Source: Paenibacillus sp. FSL H8-0537 (GTDB lineage Bacteria; Bacillota; Bacilli; Paenibacillales; Paenibacillaceae). From it: a DNA stretch of 64,000 nucleotides. The notes beneath the pieces were generated by a model, which ran no database searches, was not told the origin of the DNA, and saw only the letters and a list, made by a program, of their open reading frames with translations. Position numbers and translations under genes: made by a program. Position 1 is the first letter of the stretch. Every line of letters begins with the position of its first letter. This document shows, piece after piece, positions 17,117 to 26,395 of this stretch. The stretch covers positions 2,222,001 to 2,286,000 of the forward strand of contig NZ_CP150290.1 of assembly GCF_038051995.1 (NCBI RefSeq), written 5' to 3'.

Positions 17117-17815
17117 TTATCTCTTCACCTTATAAAACTCATGATACAGTTTCATCAGCGCCCGTTTCTCAATCCTTGACACATAACTGCGGCTAATTCC
17201 TAATTCCTTCGCAATTTCTCGCTGCGTCCGTTCTTCGCCGCCATGCTCCAAGCCGAACCGGCCCATAATGACTTCCTTTTCACGTTCATCAAGTATGACT
17301 AAATTTTTATAGATTTTACTTTTTTCCATTTTAAGCTGGACGGTTTCGACGATTTCATTTGGATCGCTACCAAGAATATCGACCAGCGTGATTTCGTTTC
17401 CTTCTTTGTCGGTGCCGATCGGGTCGTGCAGCGAAACGTCCTTGCGCGTTTTCTTCAGGGATCGCAAATGCATAAGTATTTCGTTTTCGATACAACGAGC
17501 AGCGAATGTCGCAAGCTTCGTGCCTTTGCCTGTCTGAAAGCTTTCAATGGCTTTAATTAGCCCGATTGTGCCGATGGAAATCAAATCCTCAAGATCTTCT
17601 CCCGTGTTATCAAATTTTTTGACGATATGTGCGACCAAGCGCAAATTATGTTCAATAAGTAGGTTTCGGGAATGCGTATTGCCTTCCGCCATTAGCGCAA
17701 GATGCTTCGCTTCCTCTTCTTCACGCAGCGGCTGCGGAAAAGCGTTGTTTTTTACATACGACACGAGCAGCGTTAGCTGTTTAATAAACAAAGCGATTGC
17801 AGCAAATAATCCCAT
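17117..17815 (-). CDS. sigK: sporulation sigma factor K, pro-sigma-K
   Basis: This is the late mother-cell sigma factor of sporulation, 232 residues. The N-terminal ~20 hydrophobic residues form the pro-sequence, and [11 protein letters not shown] follows at the cleavage region recognised by the membrane protease SpoIVFB. Region 2 ([20 protein letters not shown], then [18 protein letters not shown]) and region 4 ([20 protein letters not shown]) are complete. The gene is continuous, unlike in B. subtilis where the skin element splits it. GGGGGTG lies upstream of the ATG. Confidence 0.96.
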   Translation of the reverse strand: MGLFAAIALFIKQLTLLVSYVKNNAFPQPLREEEEAKHLALMAEGNTHSRNLLIEHNLRLVAHIVKKFDNTGEDLEDLISIGTIGLIKAIESFQTGKGTKLATFAARCIENEILMHLRSLKKTRKDVSLHDPIGTDKEGNEITLVDILGSDPNEIVETVQLKMEKSKIYKNLVILDEREKEVIMGRFGLEHGGEERTQREIAKELGISRSYVSRIEKRALMKLYHEFYKVKR

Positions 17816-18114
17816 CGTCAGGACACCCCCATGAAGTATTGCCGGGCCTCTTAATCAGCCTCAGCGTGCACGAACATCAATTTTACATTGTATGTAGGCA
17901 GGGGCCCATACGTGCATGTACATTCGAAAAGACGTTAGTAGACGAAAATGAATAAGTCTATCATATGCTTAAGCTCGTTAATGAATGAAGAAAGAAAATA
18001 TCCATATATTCGGTCGGCAATCTCCATTTTTGAAACATGCTCAAAAAAGTGCAATTGCAGGAAAAAAGAGATTAACCTATGGTGGAATTATCCCATTGAA
18101 AAGAGGCGATCTAA
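17816..18114. other. intergenic region between sigK and the biosynthetic cluster
   Basis: This AT-rich stretch of about 300 bases holds the sigK promoter region on one side and the start of the cluster on the other. A 60-codon frame at 17985 overlaps the cluster's first gene and has no recognisable content. A motif near the end (18043-18068) is shared with the sequence before the methyltransferase gene. No other gene is visible. Confidence 0.5.
18043..18068 (+). promoter_or_regulatory. shared upstream motif, copy 1
   Basis: AAAAAAGTGCAATTGCAGGA continuing to 18068 matches 19174-19199 (AAAAAGTGCAATAGAAGGAA) at most positions. It lies about 50 bases before the first cluster gene. It may be a common regulator site or a leftover of duplication. 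Confidence 0.35.
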
Positions 18115-19146
18115 TTGGAAGCTGTAAACACCGCTCATATCCTTCCGCTTCGCAAGCCGATCATTGAGGTCAATTCGTACCACGCCTTTTCTCAGGCCAT
18201 TGTGCTGACGAATGAAGCATTATCTCTGCCTTGGCTGTTTAGCCACTATATCCACCTGTTTGGCGTTCCTGAATTTGATAAGGGCAACTTTATTCATTTC
18301 GCGTCCTCATCTTTTTTTCACGAACTGCCCTATACATTTGTGTCAAAGCTGCATACGAGTCAATTGAGGTCGTGGTTTGATGACCCATTAACCTTCTTCA
18401 TCGATTGCTTGCACAAAAATCAATATTTAGCTATCGCGCTAGACGAATATTATATTCCCGGCACTTCCTCTTACCAAACCAAGCAGCAGGTGCATCATTT
18501 GCTTATTCACGGCGTCGATGTTTCGCAGCAGCTGTTCTATGTTGCAGGCTACTTTTCGAATCCGCCGGTCTATGACTCGGGTAGACCGGTCAGCTTCGAT
18601 CTGCTGCGAGAATCGCTTCGGCATGCAGGACCTATCAAGCAGCGTATCAGCCAGACATTGGAGATTATCGAGTATCCATACCGGGATTTAAGTACGCAAG
18701 CTTTTGAGCTGGACATTCATTTTATCGCAAGGTCACTGGAGGAGTATTTGCTGTCCAAGCCGTTGACTGAAAAAAATCCGCAAAGGATTCATTTCTGGTT
18801 TGGCCTGCGCGTGTATGATCTGCTCGAGCAATTCCTTGAAAGGGAGCTGGAATCAGACCAGCCACTCCTTCATATGAAAGCGCTCCAGACACTCGTCAAT
18901 CATAAGCAATGGATGATGAAAAGAGTCGAGTACTTACAGGCTCACAAGCTGATATCCGATAATGGCCTGCTTGCGATGGGGCAGGATGTGCTTAGGCAAA
19001 CCGTAATTGTTCATCAATGGTGTGTGAAGCAGCGGGTCAGAAGGGACCCAAGCAACCTTGTAAATGCCATTCGCTGCACCCAGCAATTGAAACGTAGTGA
19101 AGCGTTGTTTTTGGAAAAATGCTTGAATCAATTGGCTATTCCTTAA
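18115..19146 (+). CDS. BtrH-like protein lacking the catalytic Cys (cluster gene 1)
   Basis: The 343-residue protein is related to three others in this cluster (33626, 36001, 42038). All share a C39-peptidase-like N-terminal half of the BtrH_N type and a helical C-terminal half. In active BtrH-type acyltransferases a Cys near the N-terminus works with a later His and Asp. Here the Cys position reads VNSYHAFSQAIVL, so the nucleophile is absent. The His is present in HHLLIHGVDV, but the Asp region reads YVAGYF. It is most likely a non-catalytic paralog, perhaps a binding or docking protein. The start is TTG with AAGAGG upstream. It is closest to 42038 at the other cluster end (CLHKNQYLAIALDEYYIP versus CIDKNQYVYINCDYFYVP). 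Confidence 0.6.
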   Translation: MEAVNTAHILPLRKPIIEVNSYHAFSQAIVLTNEALSLPWLFSHYIHLFGVPEFDKGNFIHFASSSFFHELPYTFVSKLHTSQLRSWFDDPLTFFIDCLHKNQYLAIALDEYYIPGTSSYQTKQQVHHLLIHGVDVSQQLFYVAGYFSNPPVYDSGRPVSFDLLRESLRHAGPIKQRISQTLEIIEYPYRDLSTQAFELDIHFIARSLEEYLLSKPLTEKNPQRIHFWFGLRVYDLLEQFLERELESDQPLLHMKALQTLVNHKQWMMKRVEYLQAHKLISDNGLLAMGQDVLRQTVIVHQWCVKQRVRRDPSNLVNAIRCTQQLKRSEALFLEKCLNQLAIP

Positions 19147-19173
19147 CGATTTCTAGAAAGTGCAAATATTTTG

Positions 19174-19199
19174 AAAAAGTGCAATAGAAGGAAATAAGG
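19174..19199 (+). promoter_or_regulatory. shared upstream motif, copy 2
   Basis: AAAAAGTGCAATAGAAGGAA, continuing to 19199, matches 18043-18068. A shorter GAAAGTGCAA also occurs at 19157. It lies in the 176-base gap before the methyltransferase gene, which may hold a promoter. Confidence 0.35.
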
Positions 19200-19322
19200 C
19201 TTATTCAAACAAGGAAACCGTTCATCAAAAAAGTCTTATTGCACGGCGAACACCACTGTCTATAAAGTTGAAGTAGGCCATTGACTCACAGGCTACATCA
19301 CCCATGTTGTAGATGAGAGGAG

Positions 19323-20183
19323 TTGTTTACTCGCTTGGCAATGAAGACAATGCTAACAGCCTCACCGATTCAGCATCAGGTCAGTCGACACACAAGTCCG
19401 TTTGGCGTTATGCTGCTGCGATTGATTTACCTCATGTATTACGTCTTGTTGTATCCGCCTTATTATTTCTGGAATAAACGCGATTTTAAAAAGCAAACGA
19501 AAAAAAATCCCTTCTACGTCAGTAAGCTCGTGCGTTTGGTAGAAAAGCATCCCCGGCTATATGAGCTGTCGATGTTTGTGCTTAACTTTCCAAAACCGAC
19601 AGCGGTTTATCGTTTTTTGCCTGAATTACAAGGAAGCGTGCTGCAGGTTGGCTGTGGAACGGGGCTTCTGAACAAGCATGCGAAGCGTTGGAGGGATGTA
19701 GAGTTTTGCAATCTCGATATTAATGAAAAATACCTTCAATTCGGCATGAAGAAGGGCCGGCTGCACAATTGCCTCCATTCTGGCATTTATCAGGTGGAGA
19801 AGGCGGACGAAAGCTTTGACAAGATCGTCTTCGCCAGGTGCTTTCATCACATTCGGCATCATAAAAAAGCGTTTAAGGAGTGTGCAAGGCTGCTAAATAA
19901 AGGTGGAGAATTGTGGATTCTGGATCCTGTTATTTTGGAGGAGCAGGGCTCAGGCAAACAAATGAGCGCGGGTTATATGGCCAATTCATCTATTGACGGC
20001 GTCATTTGGCGTTTTACGAAGCAAGCGTTCATTGAACATGTGCTGAATTCACTGCCTGGAGAATTGGAGCTCATTTCAATCACGGAAAATCGGCAGCCGC
20101 ATTTAACCAATTATAATTTGAAATACCCGCAAACCGATATTTTGGCGGTTATTCGAAAACGAAACGAAGGGGAGAACAAGTAA
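19323..20183 (+). CDS. SAM-dependent methyltransferase with N-terminal membrane segment
   Basis: This is a class I methyltransferase of about 286 residues. Motif I is SVLQVGCGTGLLNKHAKR near residue 105, the acidic end of beta-2 is CNLDIN, and ARLLNKGGELWILDP is the usual later motif. An unusual hydrophobic segment near residues 28-48 (LLRLIYLMYYVLLYPPYYFW) suggests membrane association. The start is uncertain: TTG at 19323 sits almost on top of GAGAGGAG, and ATG at 19341 is far from it. Its stop overlaps the ACP start (TAATG), so it belongs to the cluster operon. The methyl acceptor is unknown. Confidence 0.82.
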   Translation: MFTRLAMKTMLTASPIQHQVSRHTSPFGVMLLRLIYLMYYVLLYPPYYFWNKRDFKKQTKKNPFYVSKLVRLVEKHPRLYELSMFVLNFPKPTAVYRFLPELQGSVLQVGCGTGLLNKHAKRWRDVEFCNLDINEKYLQFGMKKGRLHNCLHSGIYQVEKADESFDKIVFARCFHHIRHHKKAFKECARLLNKGGELWILDPVILEEQGSGKQMSAGYMANSSIDGVIWRFTKQAFIEHVLNSLPGELELISITENRQPHLTNYNLKYPQTDILAVIRKRNEGENK

Positions 20184-20425
20184 TGCTGCAGACGCAAATT
20201 ATTACGATTATTTCCGAAATCAAGAATGAGCCTGATCTGGCGGCTACGCTGACGGGAGCCTCCGATATGGTGAATGATGCGGGGCTGGACTCGCTGCAGC
20301 TGATTAATTTCATACTCCGAATCGAAGACGAATTCGAAATCGAAATCGATTTTGACCAATTTGATTTGAAGCATCTGCAGTCCATTGATATATTCTGCAA
20401 CTTTATTCAAGCAAAAAGCGCATGA
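20183..20425 (+). CDS. acyl carrier protein 1 (BtrI-like role)
   Basis: This is an 80-residue acidic, helical carrier protein. GLDSLQLINF near residue 37 is the phosphopantetheine attachment site with Ser. It should carry an amino acid or acyl group as a thioester during biosynthesis. It sits between the methyltransferase and the ATP-grasp ligase and overlaps both (1 and 4 bases). The pair ACP plus ATP-grasp ligase matches BtrI/BtrJ of butirosin biosynthesis, which load glutamate onto the carrier. Confidence 0.9.
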   Translation: MLQTQIITIISEIKNEPDLAATLTGASDMVNDAGLDSLQLINFILRIEDEFEIEIDFDQFDLKHLQSIDIFCNFIQAKSA

Positions 20426-21756
20426 GACGGGCTGGGGGCGTAACGAAGATCCATTGCGGCGCCTTCGATGCGGAGACGCTGTGGCGGGATGAAACGCTGG
20501 CGAAGCTGCCTTCCCTGCCTGATCCGCAGGCAAAGGCAATAGTTGGCGCCATGGACGAGCTGTTATTTTTATTTTGCGAAAGCTCGGATGTGCTGCTTAC
20601 CCGAAATCCCGTGGCCCCGGCGCAGCTTCGCTATTTGAGCAGCATTGGCTTGACGTTTAGGACGAGCGACGAGCCTCTTGAGGCTAACAGCGGAGCGCGG
20701 GAGGAAAATCCCTTCCAGCAAATGCTGAATAAGGGGGCAGTGCACAAGTATAAGGAACTGCTTCCGCCGGGCGGCTTTGTAGAGCCGTTTGCCGTACTGG
20801 ACGGCTTGCAGGAGCTATCTTCGCTTTATCGGCTAGGTGGGCGTTATCCAGATATGGATACGATTAGGCATGTGAATTCCAAGCTGTATTCGACAGAGCT
20901 CAGAGAAAGTCTGGGCTATGGCCCGCCAACGAGGATTGTGAGGAATCATATGGAGCTGAGGCGCACCGCCGAAGCGATGCTGGGTGCCGGTCCCGTGCTT
21001 ATTAAGGATACGTTTGGCGTATCCGGAAAAGGGAATTTGCTGATCCAAAGCTTGGCGACGCTGGAGCGTATAGCCGGGTATGTTGCGGCCCAGGAGCAGA
21101 AGGCTAAGTCAGCTTTATTTCTGCTCGAGCCACTTCTGGACAAGGAAATCGATTTTTCATGCCAATTCCATATTGATGCGGACGGCGGCTATGAGCTGAT
21201 TTCCGTACAGCAGGTTATGAACGCCGAATTTGCCTATCAGGGCACGTTCAGTGCAAGCGAGGAGCTCATAGAAAAGCTGGAGCGTGAAGACTATTTTAAG
21301 CTCATGCAGAAAACGGCCGATCTGCTTTATGAAAGCGGTTACTACGGCCACGTCTGTGTAGATTCGATGCTGCTGGCGGACGGCGGTCTCGTGCCGATCG
21401 TTGAAATTAACGCACGCAAGTCGATGAGTCTGATTAAAAAACGGCTGGACGATTATTTGGCCGAATTTTCGCTTCAGGGGAACCTTACCTATTTGTCCGT
21501 CATCTGCAATGGAATCGTGGAGTACGCAGATTTGCTTGCGTCTATGGAGCGCGAAGGGCTGCTCTTCCGGCCTGATCGGGGAGAGGGAATTCTACCGCTT
21601 AGTGCGGGTACGTTCACGATCAATCAGGCGGACGGATTAAAGCGCAAGGGAAGGCTTTATTTGTCCGCTGCAGCGGGGCGGATAGAACGCTGCAGCGAGC
21701 TGCTTGCCCGCATGCGCATCCTCCTGAAGACAAGCGGTATTGCCGTAACCAATTAA
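20422..21756 (+). CDS. ATP-grasp ligase, BtrJ-like, for loading the carrier protein
   Basis: The 444-residue protein has the ATP-grasp layout. ATP-binding lysines are seen in GPVLIKDTFGVSGKGNLLIQ (around residues 191-210), the hinge in LFLLEPLLDKEIDFS, and the metal-binding strand VPIVEINARKSMSL near residue 326. BtrJ of butirosin is an ATP-grasp enzyme that joins an amino acid to the carrier BtrI. The 4-base overlap with ACP1 supports the same job here. The substrate amino acid is not readable from sequence. A peptide-ligase role is the main alternative. Confidence 0.75.
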   Translation: MRRAGGVTKIHCGAFDAETLWRDETLAKLPSLPDPQAKAIVGAMDELLFLFCESSDVLLTRNPVAPAQLRYLSSIGLTFRTSDEPLEANSGAREENPFQQMLNKGAVHKYKELLPPGGFVEPFAVLDGLQELSSLYRLGGRYPDMDTIRHVNSKLYSTELRESLGYGPPTRIVRNHMELRRTAEAMLGAGPVLIKDTFGVSGKGNLLIQSLATLERIAGYVAAQEQKAKSALFLLEPLLDKEIDFSCQFHIDADGGYELISVQQVMNAEFAYQGTFSASEELIEKLEREDYFKLMQKTADLLYESGYYGHVCVDSMLLADGGLVPIVEINARKSMSLIKKRLDDYLAEFSLQGNLTYLSVICNGIVEYADLLASMEREGLLFRPDRGEGILPLSAGTFTINQADGLKRKGRLYLSAAAGRIERCSELLARMRILLKTSGIAVTN

Positions 21757-21786
21757 GCGCCTAAAGGGAAGGAGGAGGAAAATAAG

Positions 21787-22917
21787 ATGGGCAATGGGGC
21801 TAATCGGGACAATCGCTTCACCACAATTCTTTGCTCAGGCTTCGGGCTCGGCTTCTATAACCCTGGTTTAATCGTGAGCTATCAATTAAGACAGCGCGGC
21901 ATACCGACCGAGGTGCTCGTATTCGAAGGGTTCATGCAAAAGGAAAAGCAAGCAAAAATCGTAGACAGCAGGAAGGCTTATCATGATCATTTTGCGCTTG
22001 CGAAAATCGCCACGAAGCTGCCCAAGGATATTCGGGACAGCTTCGATCCGGAACAAATCTTTGACCTGCTAAACAGCTGGGCGGCGGAGGGAAGAAGGAG
22101 GTTTATTTCCTTGTCTGGGCATTGGGTGTACGTCCTGGAACTATACAGAGAGAAGCTCGGTGCCGATGCCGCCGAGCTGGAGGTCGATCTGCTTTATGTG
22201 GATTCGGATTTATCGCCCTCTTGGAAAAGCCTCAAAAGATATAGGCCCGATTACCCTGCTCGTTACCGAGAGGTTTGGCTGTATGCGTCGTCAACGTTGT
22301 CTATTCATCTTCAGATTCTTGTCGGCGACGGAGAACCGCTGCCTTTCGCAGACAGAGCGCCTCGGTATGTGATTCATGGCGGAGGCTGGGGGATGGGGAC
22401 GTATCAAGGAAAAATACCGGAGCTTGCGCAGCTGGGTCTTGACCTCGATGTCGTTGCTTATGAGCCAGCGGAGGCCGAGCGGCAGAAGCCGGGCAATCGT
22501 TATTACATGAACGATCCCGGGTGGATGGCATGGATTAAAGGGGAGTCCGGGGAGCATGAATTTCCAAGGTTCGGCGAGATTAGGCCGGATACTGCACCGT
22601 CATTTTCCAATCTGCCATCCCATCATGGTCTCTATGATGTCATTCGTCAGGCTAAGGGCATCATTAGCAAGCCCGGGGCGGGGACGCTGATGGATTCGCT
22701 GGCCTCGGCCACACCGGTCATTATGCTTGAGCCGTTCGGCGAGCATGAGAAGAGAAACTTGGAAGTATGGCTGGAGCACGGACTTGGAATTACCTATGAG
22801 GAATGGGAGCGCGCGGGGTTTGCAGAGGAGGCGCTAGAGACGATTCATGAACGGCTGCTCGCGAAACGAGCAGCTACGAGATCGTATACGGACGACTATT
22901 TGGAACGAATGGGTTGA
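21787..22917 (+). CDS. GT-B fold glycosyltransferase, MurG/GT28-like
   Basis: The 376-residue protein has an N-terminal Gly-rich turn (CSGFGLGFYNPGLIVSYQLR) for the acceptor domain. The C-terminal donor signature (ISKPGAGTLMDSLASATPVI) then MLEPFGEHEKRN resembles the nucleotide-sugar-binding region of MurG/UGT enzymes. It probably transfers a sugar made by the nucleotide-sugar genes at 29-32 kb. It follows the ATP-grasp gene by 30 bases with GGAAGGAGGAGG upstream. The acceptor is unknown. Confidence 0.75.
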   Translation: MGNGANRDNRFTTILCSGFGLGFYNPGLIVSYQLRQRGIPTEVLVFEGFMQKEKQAKIVDSRKAYHDHFALAKIATKLPKDIRDSFDPEQIFDLLNSWAAEGRRRFISLSGHWVYVLELYREKLGADAAELEVDLLYVDSDLSPSWKSLKRYRPDYPARYREVWLYASSTLSIHLQILVGDGEPLPFADRAPRYVIHGGGWGMGTYQGKIPELAQLGLDLDVVAYEPAEAERQKPGNRYYMNDPGWMAWIKGESGEHEFPRFGEIRPDTAPSFSNLPSHHGLYDVIRQAKGIISKPGAGTLMDSLASATPVIMLEPFGEHEKRNLEVWLEHGLGITYEEWERAGFAEEALETIHERLLAKRAATRSYTDDYLERMG

Positions 22918-22951
22918 GGTAAAGGACGGTATCCTTAGGGAGGAGGGCGAG

Positions 22952-24061
22952 ATGATGGCGATTAAAACGGAGTCCGCGCCTATCGTGGCGCAAGCATTAG
23001 ACCTGCACAGTCCCAAGTGGATTTTTCTGCAGCTGATCGAATCGTGCAATTTACGCTGCAAAATGTGCTTCGAGTGGGGAGATAACGGCTCTTACAAGGA
23101 GAAGCCAGAGCTAAAGAAGCTCGATATTGGTGTGGTGAAACGGATTATTGAGGAATGCAAGGAGACACGCCCCTATTATGAGCTTTACGGTGGCGAGCCG
23201 CTGCTTTACCCATGGATCGACGAGGTATTGGAGCTCATTCACACCACGGGGAGCAAAGCGCATTTTCCCACTAACGGTACCTTGCTGGAGCGGCATGCGG
23301 AGATGATTATGGCCTTTCCTCCGGAACGAATCTGGGTGTCACTCGACGGTCCCGAGGAGATCAATGACGCGCAGCGAGGAGCTGGCGTCTTTCGCAAGGC
23401 CATGAAAGGCATCCGCAAGCTTTATGAGCTTCGGGAAGCAATGGGTAGTGAATACCCGAAAATTGGTATCAGTACAACCGTCACGCCGACGAATTACAGG
23501 CATTTGGAGCGGTTCTACTTTGAAAGCTTAGACCTTGCAATGCTGGATTGTATTAGCGTCGAGCTGCAGCAGTATGTCACCCGAGAGCGTTACGATCACT
23601 ACGCAGGCGTGCTGCGGGAGCATTTCGATATTGCCGCCGCGCCGATTGCGAGAGGCTTCATCGCTGATCCTGCGCAGTTCGCGGAAGTCGATGCAGCGGA
23701 GCTGTGCCGGCAGTTGAAGCGGATTGAGCGCCACTGTGCGGAGCACGGCATGTACTTTAATGCGTATCCGAAGGTAATCAGCGAGGAAAATATCCGCCAT
23801 TATTTTAATGCGGAATGGTCCAAGGTTACCAATATGAAGAAGCGCTGCGTTTTTCCATGGATCAGCACGGAGGTGAGTGCTAGAGGCGAGGTAACCTCCT
23901 GCCACAATTTCTACGATCTATCACTCGGGAACGTCAATGAGCTCAGCTTAAAGGAGATTTGGAACGGCACGAAATACAAGCAGTACAGGGACTATTTGCG
24001 CAAGCAGCTATTTTCCATTTGCCCGGGCTGCTGCTTGTATTATAACGAGAAGCCGCGCTGA
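22952..24061 (+). CDS. radical SAM/SPASM protein 1
   Basis: The 369-residue protein has the CxxxCxxC cluster motif at C32, C36 and C39 (SCNLRCKMC) and the GGEP motif (ELYGGEPLL) for SAM binding. A C-terminal SPASM domain carries additional Cys (CVFPWIS, VTSCHNF, SICPGCC) for auxiliary Fe-S clusters. I chose the ATG at 22952 because GGGAGGAGGG lies just upstream; longer versions overlap the glycosyltransferase. Members of this group oxidise alcohols (BtrN), crosslink peptides, or epimerise. No precursor peptide was found beside it, so a small-molecule or carrier-bound substrate is likely. Confidence 0.88.
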   Translation: MMAIKTESAPIVAQALDLHSPKWIFLQLIESCNLRCKMCFEWGDNGSYKEKPELKKLDIGVVKRIIEECKETRPYYELYGGEPLLYPWIDEVLELIHTTGSKAHFPTNGTLLERHAEMIMAFPPERIWVSLDGPEEINDAQRGAGVFRKAMKGIRKLYELREAMGSEYPKIGISTTVTPTNYRHLERFYFESLDLAMLDCISVELQQYVTRERYDHYAGVLREHFDIAAAPIARGFIADPAQFAEVDAAELCRQLKRIERHCAEHGMYFNAYPKVISEENIRHYFNAEWSKVTNMKKRCVFPWISTEVSARGEVTSCHNFYDLSLGNVNELSLKEIWNGTKYKQYRDYLRKQLFSICPGCCLYYNEKPR

Positions 24062-24141
24062 GCGGCCTTGCCAAAGCCAGAGGCGGCAGAGCCTCGCGTC
24101 ACTTAGGAATTTATGCTGAGCTTAAGGGGAGGGAAGTAAGC

Positions 24142-25332
24142 GTGCAGCCTAAAACAAATATCCGAATGGATGAGAAGTCGTTTGAGATTCTGAAGCGAAC
24201 GATCCGAAACGCAGCGATCCCAATGAGGCAGAAGCGGGAAAACCCGAAGTACAAGACGGAGCTTCCCGAGGTGGTCGCCATTAAGCTGACTAACCGCTGC
24301 AATTTGCGCTGCAAGCATTGCTACCAATGGAACGAGGATGGCTACCATCATCAGATGGAGGTGGCTGAACAAAATTTGGATATCGACGTAGCCATTGTGA
24401 AACGGTTGTTCGAGGATACGAAGCAGGCGAAATCACGCTTGTATTTGTGGGGCGGCGAGCCGATGTTCCACCGGCGATTCGGCGAGATTTTGACGATGCT
24501 GGAGGAGGACCCTCGTGAGGTCACGATTTGCTCCAACGGATTGCTTTTCGATCAATATATGGAGCAAATGCTGCGTATTTCTGAGCAGCTTGAGCTGCTT
24601 ATCGCCGTGGAAGGGTTCGAGAAGGACCACGATCTCATCCGGGGAAAAGGTTCTTACAGCAAGGTGATGAAGGGCATCGACCAGCTGCTGGCGCTTCGAT
24701 CAGAGGGGCGGTTTCATGGACGGATTTCGGTCCATTGCGTCATCAATAACGCAAACATCTATTATTTATACGATCTGATGGAGAGCTTCGAGCAGCGGGG
24801 AATTGATCTCGTGCTGCTGACGTTCCCCTGGTACATCGCTCAGGATACGTCGCTTGCGATGGACGATTATTTTCGCGAGCACTTCGACTGGCTGCGCCAT
24901 ATTGATGAGGGAGAGAAGAGCAGCTGGCACGCCTTCAAGTATCGGATTGAGCCGCAGCATCTTCCCTCCCTGCTGGAGCAGCTTCGCAAAATGAACGAAC
25001 GTGTCTGGGACACCCGTCTGCGTTACCAGCCGGGGCTCGAATTTGACGAAATCGAGCGTTTCGTCACAGGCGAGGTCATGACCAGTCGCTGTGCGACCGA
25101 TTGTTTGGCGCTGGCTACGCGCATTGACGTAACGCCGACGGGAAACATTTCGGCCTGTAAATTTTTCTCCGAATTCACGGTAGGCAATCTAAAGGAAAAA
25201 AGCCTCGAGGAAATATGGAATTCCGTGGAATACGATCGCCTACGGGAGACCATCAATAACGGCTTGACCCCGGCATGCTCCAAGTGCAATGTGCTGTATC
25301 TGCATGGCGTCTCGGCGCTAAAGCACATATAG
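24142..25332 (+). CDS. radical SAM/SPASM protein 2
   Basis: The 396-residue protein has CxxxCxxC at C53, C57 and C60 (NRCNLRCKHC), the GGEP motif (LYLWGGEPMF) and a SPASM-type C-terminus (CATDC, ISACKFF, PACSKC). GTG start with GGGGAGGGA upstream. It lies 80 bases after the first radical SAM gene and has the same plan, but differs enough to act on another step. Carrier-bound amino acids or cyclitol/sugar intermediates are reasonable substrates given the neighbours. Confidence 0.88.
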   Translation: MQPKTNIRMDEKSFEILKRTIRNAAIPMRQKRENPKYKTELPEVVAIKLTNRCNLRCKHCYQWNEDGYHHQMEVAEQNLDIDVAIVKRLFEDTKQAKSRLYLWGGEPMFHRRFGEILTMLEEDPREVTICSNGLLFDQYMEQMLRISEQLELLIAVEGFEKDHDLIRGKGSYSKVMKGIDQLLALRSEGRFHGRISVHCVINNANIYYLYDLMESFEQRGIDLVLLTFPWYIAQDTSLAMDDYFREHFDWLRHIDEGEKSSWHAFKYRIEPQHLPSLLEQLRKMNERVWDTRLRYQPGLEFDEIERFVTGEVMTSRCATDCLALATRIDVTPTGNISACKFFSEFTVGNLKEKSLEEIWNSVEYDRLRETINNGLTPACSKCNVLYLHGVSALKHI

Positions 25333-25346
25333 GAGCTGATGCTGTC

Positions 25347-26381
25347 ATGAGAACTTTAGCTCTAGGCATCATCGGCTGTGCGTCCATCGTTCGCAGGGCA
25401 ATATTCCAGCCGCTTCCGTTCGTCGAAGGCATTAGCGTGGTGGGCATTGCTAACCGTACAAGATCGCGGGCGGAGGCGCTGGCTGCGGAATTCGGTGTAC
25501 CGCACGTATTTGAGCGGCTTGAGGATGTATTGGCAAGCCCGGATGTGGACGCCGTGTATATCGCGCTGAGCAATGACCTTCATGCCGAATGGGTGCTGCG
25601 CGCCGCCCGGGCGGGCAAGCATGTGCTGGTGGAAAAGCCGATTGCGATGAATGCGGTGGAGTGTGCGCAGCTTGCGGAGCGGCTTGCAGGCGAGCCAGTG
25701 GTTGTGCTGGAAGGGCTGATGATCCAGCATCACCCGTGGCAGAGCGACTTGCGGGAGCTCATTCAAGGCCAGCGTTATGGCAAGCTGCTGCAGATGCGGA
25801 CGGAGCTGCATATATCGATGCGTGATTTGCCAATGACGAGCTACCGCTGCGATCCAGACAGAGGAGGAGGCGTCTTCGCCGACCTTGGCTGTTACTGGCT
25901 GCAAATGCTGCAGCAGCTGCCGGGCATTGAGGCAACCAACCCCTCGAAGCTGAAGGCGGAATCAGCGTTCGACGGTCCGAGGGGCTGCGACTGGACGTTC
26001 GACGCCTCGCTCGCCTATGCCAGCGGGTTCGTTGCGGAACTGTCGGCTTCCTTCGAACGCCCTTACCGTACGCGGCATGTATTGAGGCTGGAGCATGCTG
26101 TCCTTGTAGTAAACGATTATTTTCGCGCCAACGTTGGCAGATATAAAATCACGATCAAGATCGAGGAGCCGGGAACCGGCCGCCCGCTTGGCAGCAAAAG
26201 CTTTGAGCCGATGCATTATTACGAAAATCAGCTGGCGTATTTCCGCGACAGCGTCTGGACGGAGACTGGCAAAGGAAGTCGCGAGCTTCTTCGTGAATCG
26301 CTGGAGCGAGTTAGGCTCCAGGAGCGGATTCTTGCGGCCGCTGTGTACCGCAAGCGCTATGTCGAGGAAGGTATGAAGTAA
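25347..26381 (+). CDS. Gfo/Idh/MocA-type NAD(P)-dependent oxidoreductase
   Basis: This 344-residue protein has the N-terminal Rossmann motif LGIIGCASIVRRA and the family EKP motif (HVLVEKPIAMNAVECAQLAE) with the catalytic Lys. The family oxidises or reduces hydroxyl/keto groups on sugars and inositols. I chose the ATG at 25347 with AGGAG upstream; the longer frame extends into the radical SAM gene. In this cluster it may act on a sugar nucleotide or a cyclitol. Confidence 0.9.
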   Translation: MRTLALGIIGCASIVRRAIFQPLPFVEGISVVGIANRTRSRAEALAAEFGVPHVFERLEDVLASPDVDAVYIALSNDLHAEWVLRAARAGKHVLVEKPIAMNAVECAQLAERLAGEPVVVLEGLMIQHHPWQSDLRELIQGQRYGKLLQMRTELHISMRDLPMTSYRCDPDRGGGVFADLGCYWLQMLQQLPGIEATNPSKLKAESAFDGPRGCDWTFDASLAYASGFVAELSASFERPYRTRHVLRLEHAVLVVNDYFRANVGRYKITIKIEEPGTGRPLGSKSFEPMHYYENQLAYFRDSVWTETGKGSRELLRESLERVRLQERILAAAVYRKRYVEEGMK

Positions 26382-26395
26382 AGGAGATAACAGGC

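Noticed and set aside
22952..25332. RiPP cluster based on two radical SAM/SPASM proteins
   Set aside because: No short precursor-peptide frame with a ribosome site was seen beside them, and the neighbouring genes are carrier-protein and sugar genes.
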